DNA of 64,000 bases from Himantopus leucocephalus. Taxonomy: Eukaryota; Chordata; Aves; Charadriiformes; Recurvirostridae. The stretch spans positions 7,407,206 to 7,471,205 of the forward strand of contig RSEF01000004.1 in NCBI GenBank assembly GCA_003993805.1, in the 5' to 3' direction. Position 1 is the stretch's first letter. Every line of letters begins with the position of its first letter. Below are positions 1 through 13,099 of this stretch, in pieces. The notes beneath the pieces are model-generated. The model was not told the origin of the DNA. It searched no databases and saw only the letters and a program-made list of their open reading frames with translations. The position numbers and the translations under genes are program-made.

Positions 1-887
1 AAAAAAAAACCACCAACAAACAAACAGGGAAAAAATACAACAAAAAAAGCCAACAGGTGATCTATCTTGTTCCTTAAGCAGAAAAGAAAAAAAACCTGCT
101 AGTACTTCTCTCTTTAATAAACAAAGTCTACTGATAAACTTATTGATAGACAGATATTCTGGTAACAGATTGTCAAAACGTGTCACCAGACCACACAAGT
201 AACCCACACTCACTTACAAGCTGTCTGCAAAGTTAATCTAAGAACCTGTACAATACCCTAGGTTTGGAGTATAAATATCTTAGTGATGAAGTAATTTCAG
301 AATGTTTTAAAAGTTATTATTCACATTTTTAAACACACAAGACTGTTAAATATGCAAAGACCTAAATTAAGCTTTAATATTAAGACCTATCTCTAATACA
401 AGAAAATTTGGATTCACAGTTTCCCAACCAGAAAATACACAGTTACGTATATAATAGCAAGTGCAACTCTGCACGCTGCTTTTGGAGCAGTAATGGACAC
501 ACACCCCGCACTCCATGCCAAACGTTGCAATGCTCAGTGTTAGTTTAATGGTTGAACTCCAGTTGGGATTTTTCAGTGGAAGATTTTGCACTGGTTACTT
601 ACTGCCAGACTAAAGATTTACCTAAATCTTTTCTGAGAGCTTGTTCATCAGGTTCCACATTGCACAGCCATTTCATAAGAAAAAGTTAAAAGCCCATGAG
701 GATTTAAGAGTCCAGTTTGGTTCCTTGTGTTCCTCCTAAACCCTTCCTCTGTTCCGGCAGTCATTAGGAAAAAGGGGAAGGCCCTTGTTGAGCAAACAAT
801 GTACTGCTTACACCAGTAATTGCTTTTTGGTTATGGCAGCTGTTCGATTGTGTTACAGCAGCAAGAAAAGACATCTTCTTAACAATT
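1..887. other. Non-coding A+T-rich stretch
   Basis: The window opens in an A-rich run (about 1-55). Short open frames occur on both strands (for example 367-591 minus and 785-976 plus), but none has splice context, composition or a motif suggesting a real gene. The plus-strand frame at 785-976 runs into the CR1 tail that follows. No RNA gene or regulatory motif was recognised. Confidence 0.6.
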
Positions 888-1019
888 CTGTGGGGACTCT
901 CCAAACCTTACTAGACACAATCCTGGGCAACCTGCTCTGTCTAACCCTGCTTGAGCAGGAGGTTTGGACTAGATGATCTCAAGAGGTCTCTCTCAACCTC
1001 AGTGATCCTGTAACTCTGT
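888..1019 (+). mobile_element. CR1 LINE, 3'-terminal fragment
   Basis: This is a 5'-truncated copy of the avian CR1 non-LTR retrotransposon, carrying only the last ~130 bp. What is seen: CCTGGGCAACCTGCTCTG, then CCCTGCTTGAGCAGGAGGTT, then TGGACTAGATGATCTCAAGA, ending in the degenerate 8-mer tail GATCCTGTAACTCTGT. That order is diagnostic of CR1 3' ends in the sense orientation. Many substitutions from the usual form suggest an old insertion. Severe 5' truncation is the normal outcome of CR1 target-primed reverse transcription. It carries no coding capacity. Confidence 0.9.
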
Positions 1020-1374
1020 CGTTCTCACACTTGAGAATGTTTGCTTTGCAAGTATTTTACTTCCATTTAAGTTTATTACTAGGAAGCCAGAGATGTAAAA
1101 CAAAAGTTGCATATAAGTAAAAAAGTCTCTTTCTCCACCCTCTTGTTTCCAGATGGCTGAGCACTAGACCATGTGGAAAAGAGGTTATGCAGTCACTGTG
1201 GAAAAGAACCAGCTATATCTCTAGATGGTATTTCTCTAGTTGGCTAGCTATCCTTGATCCCTATTGGTATTCCCTGTATGATGTTGCAGCTTTATGAAAG
1301 AGGATACCGTTGCCTCAAAACTAGCACAAAAACTCCATTTGAGAAATAGCTGCATTAAAAAAGACTACCTGGCA

Positions 1375-1429
1375 GAAAAAGCAGGAGAAAGATATTTTGC
1401 TTAGAAGAGTTTGGCCTCAAAAGAGAGAT
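1375..1429 (+). repeat. Diverged direct repeat, copy 1
   Basis: The segment around GCAGGAGAAAGATATTTTGC, followed by TTAGAAGAGTTTGGCC, resembles 1899-1953 (GCAGGAAAAAGATACTTTGC, then TCAGAAGACCTTGGCC). The copies lie about 525 bp apart in the same orientation. Similarity fades quickly on both sides. They may be two fragments of one old dispersed repeat or a decayed local duplication. The family was not recognised. Confidence 0.45.
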
Positions 1430-1898
1430 CGGGAACTATTTGCAAGAGAGGTATTGGTAGGAGATGGGTATAAGATATAAGGAGGGCAGCTGATAGGATA
1501 GAGATTAGAAAAAAAAAAAGAGATGTACACATATCCACTGCAGGATCCACATATTACATCAAGAAATATACAGGACAATCTCTAAATTCTAAAATTCCAA
1601 GAGTTAATATAAATGGACAAATACATAATAGAATAGGACATAAAACGTCCTAACCAATGCATCTGCTCTATATTGAATTGAAATACATGGATGTACAGGC
1701 TTATGTATCCCTTAGGCCAAAGACTCTTTCAAACAGAATTTTTGGTAGCTAAAGCAATGTTTGCCTAAAGCACCCGTCAAGCATCCATTGAGAACTGAAC
1801 ATGTGATTTCTAAGTATATATCATCTTGGGCTACTGTCAAGATCTGGTGGTGTCTTGATGTTGAACATTGCAGCAAAAGTATATCCTAATTTTGTTCA

Positions 1899-1953
1899 GG
1901 AAAAGCAGGAAAAAGATACTTTGCTCAGAAGACCTTGGCCATGAAGAAAGGAA
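1899..1953 (+). repeat. Diverged direct repeat, copy 2
   Basis: This is the partner of 1375-1429. Over the ~40-bp core the differences are mostly transitions (for example GAGAAAG versus GAAAAAG, and ATATTT versus ATACTT). Beyond the core the flanks diverge, so a long terminal repeat pair is unlikely, although a decayed element cannot be excluded. Confidence 0.45.
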
Positions 1954-4900
1954 AAGCAAGGCCAAACCCTACCTCGTAAGGAGCAGACAGACCTTCCACA
2001 CAGCATCTATGGCCCAGGAATTCTAACTTTTCATAGCACCACCTGGACTGAACAATGCTGTTCCTCTATGTCTTCTTATCTGTATCAACCAATTTCTCAG
2101 AGTAAGGCCACAATGTCTGTCTCACGTGGTTTAATTTTTCCTCTCTGGCCACAATCAGGCAGTGTTTTCCTGTTAGATATACCCTAAGTGGTCCAAGCTG
2201 CCAGCTGCTATATAGCTAGCCTCTTTTGGCAATGCAAAATTGTCTTGTTTTCCATGCTTTCCTTCCCTCCACCATTCAGGGGCATATTTGGCACAGAATA
2301 GCCAACAGGTGTACTTCATTGTTAAAAAGACATGAGGCATCAGTACTTTGAAGCCATTAGTGCGCTGGGTCTCCCAGTCGCAAATGATGCCACTCACCTT
2401 ATTATGCAAAGTGCCTATTTAAAGTTATTATTGCTTGGAATCTATGCCCCAGTGAGGTGGTCCAACCAATTAACAAGCACAATATCAGATGAAAATGGAC
2501 ATGACTGCAGGCAGCCGAGACTCCCTGCGTTATTGTAAAGCTTTTTTGATTTTTTAAATCTAAGTTGGATTCCCAAGTCAAAGCATGAAACTGTCTATGT
2601 CTGTCTTAAGTTTACGCATCTAGTGGTAAGGCACAATAACAATCCCCTACCTATTTTTATTATTTTCTGTGATATAGAAAATACAGAAATTTAACAAGTT
2701 TATAACGTCAGAAAGTAGGTACCAAAAATACATACCTGTCTACAGAACTGAATGTTAAAACCAGCTAAAAGAATGTAGCTGTGTTTCAGATTAACAGACT
2801 GATAAGAAGAACAACTAAAAATGTTGTGAGGGCTCACACATGGGATACGAGTAAGGAGTCCTTGGACTGCACTACTCCCATGTACTTTACTGTTGCAGCT
2901 GCAAAGGACATCCTTGCTAACTGTGATTATGAATGGCAAGAATTTCAGTGATCTTGTCCAACCACCACAGTTGTGCATATCCCAAAACTACTTCTTTCCA
3001 GTCCAATGGAGTTCCAGAATTAGAGAAGCCAAGTGCTGAGGAACATGCCCACAAGAATTAGCTAAGCTGAGAAAGGAATCCTTTCTGCATTTTGCCTGAT
3101 ACTACTCCTGTTTAGTTTTCAGATTCCAAATCAACAATTTTTTTTAAAACATGCAAATGTAACATTCATTAGAATGAAATCTACACAGACACCTTCTAGA
3201 AGAATTTGAAAAAGTCAAGAAAAAAATAATAAATTAACATTGCACAGAAGTGAAACAAATTAGCAAGACTGATGCAAAGTGCAGTTTTATATCCCAGTCT
3301 AAGCAAGGCATGCAGTATGCTATTTCTGCTCTGATACATCAATGTAAGCATAATTTCACTGAAGTCGGTTTAAAAGCCTGGATTTTCACAGAAAATGTTT
3401 ATGCATTTTCATAAGTGTTTGCTTTGCTCAGGAAGACTTCTTATTATAAACAAACAAAAAAAAGTTAGATAGTAGAAACTACTTTGAGTAAAATTAGCTT
3501 TAAGAACCAAGATTAGGCTGAACAGAAATCATTTTTTTTCATTTAAGGATACTTTTATTCCTTCTGGTACAAAAAAAAAGAACAACTGGAGAGGTAGATA
3601 TTACAACAGAAGCTAAAAATATCTAATAATTGTTTGAAAAATGCTCTCTTGATTTGTCAGAAGAACTTGTTTTTGAAAAGCAGTTCTAAAGTATTTCCTC
3701 TTAACTGTGCTTGCTTCGGTGATGTTATATGGAAAATGAAAAACTTTAAGACAAACGACACTTCTGTCAAAATGAACACATTCTATGTTCCTCTGTTATA
3801 CCTTTTGTGTTTTGCACAGGTGGGAGTTGGGATCTACTGTACGAAGAGGAGAAATATTCAGTTGTAGATTTATAAGATGTATTTCACAAAATCTCCAGTG
3901 AATCCAATGCTTCCAACAAAACTTAGCTCTTCACTCCTCAGCAAAGTGGTTTTACTTCTGAATGTCAAGGCCAAACTCACCAGGCCTTTTAAAATAATCT
4001 GGAATTTATACAAAATATCATCTACATACATATATATATATGGCAGCTACACAGCACAGACTGTTCTTTAAAAATTCACTTTGAGGTGTTTTCTTCCCAG
4101 CTACTGAACTTTCTGGGTTTTTTTCCTGACAAACTAGTACTGATGCTATTTCAGCGAAGAAGCAGATAACAAAGAGCCAACTAAGGAACACTGATTTAAG
4201 TTTATATAAAGATTAGGACTGAGGTCTTTTTTTATGCTGTAAGAAAGGAGCAGTATTCATACAAATAATTCTTATTTTGTGAACGTCTGTTTGAGACAAG
4301 CTATTTGGGATACTGAATACAAACAACACAAAACAGCTAGAAAAAGGAAGTCATTTTATCCATACTCCAAATATTCTGGTATTTCTAAAGTCTTATCAAA
4401 TATAACAAGATGAAAAAAAAAAAACCCTTAATTGGTTGACCATTGCAACCAAGAAGTCAGACACAGAATCTGAACTATACCCTCCCAGTTAACGACAGGG
4501 CCAGGCTGGGTACTTAGTGCACACATTATTGTCAGAACACAGTTGCGCTGCATTTGTGTTTAGAAGATATTTGTATTCTAACAGCAACTTGGGATCACAG
4601 AACAGGACCTTGGTTATCCTAAATGCTTAAAGACATGTTAAAGAAAAAAACCCACAATTTAAACTTATGACAGTACTCACCTCATAAAGAGGTATAAAGA
4701 AGACAGTAAGACAACAAGAAGCATCTATACGCTAACCTGTGGTGATGTGGAGATACCCTCTTTCCCTTTCAGCTGTTGGTTGAGCTGGGATGCTGTGTCA
4801 AAGATTTTCCCTTTCCAGGGCAAGATGACACTAACAGGAACTTGTGCTCAGTCCTCCAGCCCTCACTAAAAAGCTCTGTAGGACCATAATACTTAGCGAG

Positions 4901-5210
4901 AGGGAAGGGAAGGTTATTGTGCCAAATTGCTGCTAGTAAACATACACTGATTGAAAGCCAAAGCTGAATACTTTGTCTAAGTAAAATGAACAGGAAGTAA
5001 CTGAAGTCTGAAAAAAACAGCATGAGCTAGGAAAACGAGATGATATCCCACTCCAAAATACAAAAGTTTTGGTTCTCAGGGCATTGTGCTGGGACATCTT
5101 ATGTTTAAGGATTCAATTCTCAACACACAGGCTACGAAGGATCTCAGTTCAGGGTCTGCCATAACATGGACTTTGGTAAAAGACAGCTATGCTTTTCCCT
5201 GTATCTTTGT

Positions 5211-5335
5211 TGTGGTGGGTTGACCCTAGCTGGCAGATAAGCCCCCCACCCAGTCATGCCCACTTACCCTGGTGGGATGGGGGAAAGAGTCAAAAGGGCA
5301 AAAGTGAGAAAAACTTTTTAAAAACTCTTTGGGTT
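5211..5335. mobile_element. Endogenous retrovirus LTR fragment (truncated)
   Basis: The segment starts TGTGGTGGGTTGACCC and continues through AGCTGGCAGATAAGC, a C-rich patch, GGTGGGATGGGGGAAAGAGT and AAAGTGAGAAAAAC. This order resembles the terminal part of an abundant avian endogenous-retrovirus LTR family, recalled from general knowledge and not searched here. The TG at the left edge fits an LTR terminus. Similarity decays near 5335, so only about 125 bp is present. No second LTR or internal viral gene was recognised nearby. It is an inert relic. Orientation is left open because LTR ends are inverted repeats. Confidence 0.6.
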
Positions 5336-5902
5336 TTATATCATTACTTGTTTAGTCTCACTGGAATTTAGTATTTTACTCAAAGAAATTTAGGATATGC
5401 CTAAGTTAGCATAGAAACAGTGCAAACATGATATGGTGTCTTTTGGTAACATTCAGGATAAATCTTGTGCTTAAATTAACTATCATGTGGATTAATTCTC
5501 CTGTGTGATTTATATGAGTATTAAGTAAATTGTCAGCCCTCTAAAACAGGTTCAGTTAGGCATATTTGTTTTCCCCTTCTTCCCTGCTTTGTTTGTCCCC
5601 AGGCAATGAGAAGATTATGGGCATCATTAGGAGCAGAGAAGATGTCAACAGTGAAACTGTATTCCAGTGTTACTTCTCCCACTGTTCTATTATGGTATAT
5701 TGAAGACCATGTTTTATCTCTCTGGACTGTTGGTTTCTTCTCTCATTATTTATCTTGCTGAGTGTCAGGGAGGCCAAATATCACATTGTTCCATGCCTTT
5801 CTGAATGCAATACAAATTCTGACTGGAAGGCACAGATGTATCCGAGAACAGCATGGGCTGTTTTAGCATCCTTTATTGACAAAAGTTAAAGCAGCTGCTT
5901 AC

Positions 5903-6087
5903 CTTGGTTGTCTCACCAGGCCTTTTCTAGTTGAACGAAGAGGCATTCAGCTCTTGTCCGACAACTGGTCCCCATTTTCTCCAAATAAACTGCAACTGGC
6001 CAGTTGGATTTCCTTGGGCAGTTCCAGCAGGTTCACATTGTGGTATATAATTGAAGGTGAGATCACTGCTGCACAGTGGTTTTCAAT
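5903..6087 (-). other. Candidate exon, product not recognised
   Basis: Read on the minus strand, a pyrimidine-rich tract ending TGTTTCTTAG precedes 6087 and a donor-like CCAAG/GTAAGC follows 5903, giving a 185-bp segment. The frame beginning at its first base is open for 46 codons and then meets TGA. It includes the residues NVNLLELPKEIQLASCSLFG. The other two frames stop early. The stop lies about 45 nt before the donor. Local composition is less A+T-rich than the surroundings. It could be a last coding exon, a non-coding RNA exon, remnant transposon sequence or chance. No protein family was recognised. Confidence 0.2.
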
Positions 6088-9000
6088 CTAAGAAACACCA
6101 AACAAAACAACCCATTAACCATAGTATGAATTCTATCTACTTCCTGACACAAAAATTAATTCTAAGTTTCCGCATCTCTCTGCTGTTGTATGTGTGCTTT
6201 TGCAAAACTAACATTATTTCAATGCTATTGAACTCACTAGTGAGTCATATGGACTACCAGAAAAAGAAGGTGGAAAAGAGAGACTGTCAGAACAGTCTGT
6301 ATGATCCATCAACTATAATGGATCCAGCCCACTAGAGGAGTTCAAAAAACCTAGTGGATCCCAAATTAAGAGAAACTTTTAGGTACATCAACTATAGCAG
6401 AATAAATTTGCAGCTGTATTGGCTATTGGAAGCCAATGGAAGATGTAGTGGAAGAAGGGAGCTAGCTAACGGAAGCAGCAAATTCAATAAAACCAATGAG
6501 AGAGAGCAGAACCCCATCTTCCAACCACTCTTCTGTTTCACAGGACATACTTACACATCATCGGTACATTGAAAATATCTTCTCCACTAATATTAAGGTG
6601 AATATTTTCACCAACTGGAATTTACTTTACTATTAAAATGAATTATTTTATTATAGCAAACTCCAAATTAATTTTATCATATGAACATATGATTCTCTTT
6701 TTGGACTAACTCTCTCACTCTTGTGCCCGCTTGTGCTGTTGAATTTCTGGGTGTGCCCATAACAAAATGTTACTAGAAATACAATACCAGCAAACTCTTC
6801 CTCTATAACACACCTTTAAATTTTTGGAACACTTGATTGACAGACGTAAGTAGCAACAAAATTCTCTGCTTGTGTAGACACTCATGAATGAGCATGCAGG
6901 TGTTCTGTGATGAGACTGTGTCTGTGAGAAAGGATTAGCATCCAGTGGCAGCAGACAACACATCTTCTACTGGCTGTGCATAATGAAAAGGTTTCACCAT
7001 GTGCCAAGGGCAGACAAAATCCTAAAGCCAGCTTTTGGTGGAAGATGTACTACTTCTACATGCAGGAAAACCTTACCAACCTCATGCAAATCAGGAGCTC
7101 AAAATGTTTATCCACTATTTCTAGTAGGGTGCGAAAAGGCATTGCTTGCTATTCATCGTTGCCAGCGCCTCACTTTTCAATCCCCAGCTCCAGAGACCTG
7201 TGTGACAGAAGCACTGCCACTTCAGATGCTCCCTATCTGTTCAGCTGGACAGCTTTTCTCTACCCTTGAACTAGAGTGCTCTACCCCCTCCTCTTCCGCC
7301 ATTGGCAGGACAACGTGAAACTTTTGCCAAAAATATCTCCTCTGATCTGTATTTTTTCTATCTTATCTTTCTTTACCAATACTGCTTAAGATAACTTACT
7401 CTCATCTTGACACACAGCTCTCTTTAGGCACCAACTTCTCTCTGATAGATACTTCTCTCCTGCCTTCTAATCGTGCTTATGTGAAACTCCCTCTCATAAT
7501 AGGCCTGGTCACAATGCCTTTGCCGCTGTGCTTTGAAACTGAACATTGGATGCCCACTGACCATACGCAACATATAGGTGTTGATGCTTATCTCAGGCAG
7601 CCTTCAGAGCCTATAACTGAGATTTGTAAGGCTCTCCTAGTTCTAACCTCTCCACGGCATAAAGCTTCCCCTCCTGACTACTGCAGTTTACAGTTTCATC
7701 TTCTGAGATTGTATGTACTCGGAAAGTAAGTGGGGGCTACAAATTCATATTGTTATACATGTCATGTTAATGGAGAAAGCACCTAGACTTACAACTCCCA
7801 AAATAAAAAGCAAACAAGCAAACAAAACTCCTGGAAAGAAAAACCTTCTCTCTGTGACCACTGATGCCCCATAAGACCTTGAAGTTTTGGACAATTCTTC
7901 CATGGCATTAAAGCCTCACTGTCCTCCTGGATCAGCCTGCAAGCTCTCTCAGCAAGCTTCCCCTCATCTGTTCAGGGCCAGCTTTCTCTCACTCATTCAG
8001 ATAGCTCCCCAGCTCAGAGAACCTGCACTCTTTTCTCATCTGTTTTCTCACTAGGCAATTCCCATTGTTCTAATTTAGAAGCAAACATCCCGAGACGATC
8101 AGTTTCCTTTAGTTTAACCAGTCTATTTAGCATATTCAATGCTTTACTGAGAAAAAAATCATATCATGTTATCTCTTCTTAGATTACTCCTGTATCTGTT
8201 CTTGCATAGAGCGTGTGATCTATGACATAGTCTCAGCCAGCAAGTGGCAGATTAAATATAGACCGAGGAATAGAGTGGTACATAAAATTCATAAAATAAG
8301 TCTGGATTTATAAATTATACATACATTCCCCAAATTGTCATATCTCCCAATCTTCTCTCTGCCGTTTGCCAGATTTTCTTCCACCAGTCACTGTCACATC
8401 ATAGCTTCTCCTTTCTTTTTTATGTCCTGATTAACAGGACATCTATATTCTCCCTTGAGCTCTCTTCCTCCCAGCAAGATTGTTTTCCATATCCCTACAG
8501 AGAGGGGCCAAAAAAGCATTTGTGAGCCTGAGACGTTTCTTTTTCAAGCTATATTATGTGATCTAATAAAAGATAATACTTTTTCTTATAAACGTATCTC
8601 CATGAGCACAATTCAAATGCTTCAGTATAGGTTCAGAAAAAATCTATATGAAAAGAATTTATTCTTAGATTACTTTAAAAAAAACATAGACCTTTTTTCT
8701 ATATGTAAGGGGATTCTATTAATCTTTTGGTGGGAACAGTTTGACTCTCTGAATATTGATAAAGACCACAGATTTTGCAGCTGGATGTTCATACCACTTT
8801 TGAAATCCACTGTGGCCATATACACCATTTGCACCCCATGCTCTATTCCACAATTTAGCCAGCAGAGTAATTAAACTAGAATAAACAGATACAGAACTAA
8901 ACAGTGGTTTGAAAGGGGTGGTGGGTGGGTTTGCTTGCTTTTTTTTGTTTGGTTTGTTGTTGTGGGTTTTTTTTCCAAAACTTTACCAAGCTTTATGTCT

Positions 9001-10761
9001 CTAGCTTCATTACTTCGCTCTCAATACTCAGAAATTTCTTAGAGGATGTGACAGGTTCTGCGGCATTGCTCAGTAAAAAGTATACAGCTGTTCAGCACTC
9101 GCATGCAGATCTTTTTATATGCCAAAAAATAAGTACCAAAGAAGTACCAAATTTTGGTGAGAGAAAAATGTGTGGTACTAGAAAATGGTTCATTAACACT
9201 GAATTTCCTTCAATGCTTGAGAAGAACCAATACACACTCATTTCTAACCCACAGTTAAGTCTGCCATCTGATCTTCTATCACTCTGCAACAATTTTCCTG
9301 GAATTAAATGAGTGCATATGGAATCATAATACTCAGTGCATATGTGTACCTGTTGCAAGTTCTCTTCTTACCCCATTCCCAGCTTCACAATTTTATTCAA
9401 AATCAAGGGAAGGTGCACACAGGCCGTTTGGTTTTTTTCTCCAGTGACTTCTATACGTTTCCATCTTGAATAAGTGCCACTTGGTTTTCCAAATTGTGTA
9501 TTTTTATGATGTGTATATTACACATATTAAAGACTTGCAGCAGCTATATAAACATCACTTTATATGATGGGCTAATAGAGTAAGCAACTTCTTGCAAAAA
9601 AGAGAACTGTCTTGCAGTTTTACACTCTTTAATTGCACACTGTGTGTTGCTTTTGATTTTTCTTTTTTATAATGAGCCTTTGTTACACCAGTTACACTTT
9701 TAGCCCTAAACTGATGAGAAGCATCCAAATACACAATACATAAAACAATATAATGTACAGAAAATACAAAATAATGTGATTGGGTTAGGAATGTCTCACT
9801 GGTTCAAGGAAAGTAGTTTACTCTGCCTGTCTTACCGTAAAATGAAATTTGCAGGTAAAAGGGAGCATCTGTGCACAATTACACAAGTACACATCCAGCC
9901 TTACCCTGGAGTTAAACTTATTTTTTCTAGGACAAAACTAATAAATGTCACAAAAGGAAAGTGAAGTCCTTGACTATTACAAGGTACAGTTCTCAGATGT
10001 CTTCCCTCTTACTGCTTCATAGTTGCCAGAAAAAGAATGTGCCTTATTCTTAAATACCAAGTTTGTGTAACAGACACATTTAGTTCATTCCTATTTTTTC
10101 CTTGTCAGAAGGGCAGTAAATGTGTTAAGTCCTCTGCTTAAGATGCAGCTGTAATGCTTCCATTGTATAACTTATTGTGCGTAAGATATACAACAATCCA
10201 ACTTTGGAATATCACATTTTATTCAAAAATGTTACTTTCTACCAGATGATCTAAAAGCATGGTAATTCTGCAGCTGGGACTGGTAAAAGTTCTTAATTAC
10301 AAAAGGACATCAGTGTTTTTCCATGTTTCACTTGTAATAGGAACATTTTTTAAAGTTAGTAATAGCTATGTGTTGATTACAATTTCAAGCGTTCGTGTTG
10401 AAACTAAATCTATATTTCACGGTTTGACCTTGAAAAATACTTAGGTTTAGTATCTAGAAGACAAAAGCACCCAGTGCCAAACAAATCATATTTTTTTTAT
10501 AAAAAAAAAGGAAAATGAAGAGAATAGCAAGGGTAGCTATAGCTTAAGATATGCTATGCTGTTGTAAGAAAAGGCATAGAAAATGCAATAAAAAATGTCA
10601 AACAGCAAAGGAAATCACAAAGTTAATGACTGACAGAGAAATTACTTTTACTTTGTTCTACTGTTTTATTAATTACTCAACTAACTGCTGTTAGATAAAG
10701 GACACAAAACACTACCAGTGCTTAACTAACACATGCTTAATCAGGTGGGGCTCATACTCAC

Positions 10762-10848
10762 CTCCACTTCAATCACCACTGCTCTCAGTGGAGAGGAGGG
10801 TCAGAACGCTGAGGGTACTACCATCTGAAACTGGTGCGGCGAGTTTTG
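10762..10848 (-). other. Candidate small exon or GC-richer island, not recognised
   Basis: On the minus strand, ATGTTCTCTAG/CAAAACTCG gives an acceptor-like start and GTGGAG/GTGAGT a donor-like end, 87 bp apart. The segment is GC-richer than its surroundings, with several CpGs. One frame is open for about 25 codons (KLAAPVSDGSTLSVLTLLST and onward) before TGA. The acceptor's pyrimidine tract is weak. It could equally be a repeat fragment of a family not recognised here. Confidence 0.12.
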
Positions 10849-12029
10849 CTAGAGAACATCTGTCTAGGACAAATATTGAAGTGCCATAGTTATTTAACTG
10901 AAATGTAGGTGGATGCAGCACAGATAATATCACTTTATTGATAAGATCAGCAAAGAACCCATGAGTATCATAAGCTCTCCTTTTGGGGATTTATTAAATA
11001 ATACAGAGTAAAATTTAATTAACGTGAATGTTGAATTTAAGAGTAGACAGCAGTTTACAATGAACAATTTAGCTCTTGAAAACAACTTACTTTATACTGG
11101 CTAAAGTGTATACAATGAAAGATTAAAATAAAATCCATTCTGAGAGAAACATGCTGGGGAAATTGCAGTACTGGCACCTTCTGGATACATAGAGCACGGA
11201 TGAACTGTAGATTAAGAGCAGTTTAAGTGCGCACAGTTTTCCTTAAGATATCCTATGAAATTCTATTAGGCTAAATAAATGTGAATACATCTTGGTAATT
11301 CCAAAAGGATCAACATACTCTTAAAACTGCTTTGTAATCTAGACATGAATACAGAGGGGGGAAAAAAAATGCCATTTAGGTTAATAAAAGCTTGACTACA
11401 TACAGAAGAATAGCTAGTATGCATACGAAAGAAAGATATGAGCACATATAGTATCTAACACTGACAACTGGCAAATAATAACATAGTTAAAATTTTTAGT
11501 TTGCAGAAGTTTGTGAAATACTGGTGTCGCAACTTCTGTGGGATGTCATACACGTATGTAACATTAGTAAATAGTATATTTATCACCTGACTACCTAAGA
11601 AAACTAGTGTTACTTGAAATCTTTAGACTTTACCAATTTGAAAGAGAAGGGATGTAATTCTGTAAGAGTTTGGAGAATATTTTTAACCATTAAAGATCAT
11701 GTTCAGTACCCGTGAGTTAAGTCTCGAACTTGTTTTGGGCTTTGGACATTTAATGACGTTCGGTCATTAGGTGTTGCTCTTCTAAAACCTGTGCGTCTCA
11801 GAATGGCACTTAGATTCATGAATCTTAGTGAAGTAGACCTTTCCGTTTCCATGGTTCATCTGTTTCCCTGCATTACTCTCAAGCTAAATCAATCTTCAGA
11901 TTCATAAAACAAGTCTGTAAATATTAATGGCTAACAGAAGCAGTCTCGCCTCGCCTAACTACTATAGCAGAAGAATAGTGGGGAAGCAACATCTTTTTCA
12001 AAGTCCTTTCAGCCAAATTAAAGTTTCTA

Positions 12030-12290
12030 CACCAGAGCAAGAAAAGCGAAGGAAACACTTATGAGAAAAGATGTAAAATAATATGGAAAAATAATGGAGG
12101 CAATAAGCTGACTGGACAAAAACAAGAAAGGGGAAAGGTCAAAATTAAGGAAAAAGTGGAATGTGCCAAAACGATATGAAAGAAGAGATTCAAGGAAGGA
12201 AGACAGAAAACAGAAGAAAGAGTACAGCAGTTATAGAAAAGAGAATGAATAACAGAAAGCTGTGGGAAAGGAGCATGAATACAAATGAGA
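12030..12290 (+). other. Purine-rich strand-asymmetric block
   Basis: The plus strand is strongly enriched in A and G over about 260 bp (many AGAAAG, GGAAAGG and AAGGAAGGAAGA runs). The minus-strand open frame at 12059-12334 is a consequence of this bias, because purine-rich plus strands lack TTA, CTA and TCA, the complements of the stops. No gene is inferred. Confidence 0.5.
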
Positions 12291-13099
12291 TTATATTTCC
12301 TTTTGTACAGTTTCTGGAAAAGCATCAATGACAAAGTGCGTAGTTATATGAATGAACGAGTATATAAAATGGGTACAATATATCAGTAGAGGTCAGGGGC
12401 ACATACAATCAGTTTCACCAAGAGCAACAGAATGCCTACGGCTGGTTCTTAATACCATCACACTGAAACAGCATATACTGCCCTGGATTCCCCCTTGGGG
12501 TGAGAAGAAAAAAGAAGCAGCCTGGCTTGTATTTACTGCCAATCCTTTAATTGTAATCTTTGACATGTACCATCCCATAAAGTGATGACTGGCATCAAGT
12601 TTTTCTGGTTTCTTATACACTGGTTTATTTTGATTCCTTGGCTCTTTTTCCTTTTTTTTTTAAGCAAATTTACTCACCTGGTAGATTTTCTTTTGCTTTC
12701 ATGGCTTTTTTGCTTTTTCTCAAAGAAGAGAATGAAAGATTAGAGGGGCATTGAGTACAGGCAGTAGAACTGGGCACTTATTTTTGCAGTGATATAGTTT
12801 TTTAAACACTGGCAATCCCGGGGAATTAAAACAAGAGCGGAAAACAACGATTTCTGCCAAGACAGAGAGAGCAAGAGTATGTATTCTTTCTTCCAGTTTC
12901 TGACATGATATGTTCAAATACCTTTCGGATACAGTATGTCAGCTTGTGTTTCACCATATGATATGACATAATGTAACATGACACACCAATTGTTTTGTGA
13001 CAGAAATGTAAAGAAAAAGAGCGTCTCCGCTCTGCTGGTAAAGAAATCATTTTAAGCAGAGAAATAGCCAGATTTCTCCTAAACATTTATGCATCAAAG

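Larger units (their letters stand above)
1020..5210. other. Non-coding A+T-rich stretch
   Basis: No gene was recognised across about 4.2 kb. Contents worth noting are the weak direct repeat pair at 1375-1429 and 1899-1953 (listed separately), short A-runs, and a short TA run near 4028-4041. Open frames such as 2173-2409 (minus) and 3634-3867 (plus) lack supporting splice sites or recognisable domains. Confidence 0.55.
5336..13099. other. Non-coding A+T-rich stretch with two weak exon candidates
   Basis: About 7.8 kb without a recognised gene or repeat family. The longest open frame in the window (8455-8874, plus, 139 codons) is here. Its translation is rich in F, I, K, L and S, as expected from A+T-rich DNA, and shows no domain. 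Exon candidates at 5903-6087 and 10762-10848 are listed separately. A purine-rich block occupies about 12030-12290. Confidence 0.5.

Noticed and set aside
8455..8874. Longest open frame in the window (139 codons, plus strand)
   Set aside because: Residue content is what A+T-rich random sequence gives, with no domain, no signal peptide and no splice context. One frame of this length is expected by chance in 64 kb.
12059..12334. Minus-strand 91-codon frame rich in L, F, S and C
   Set aside because: It is the shadow of the purine-rich block on the plus strand.
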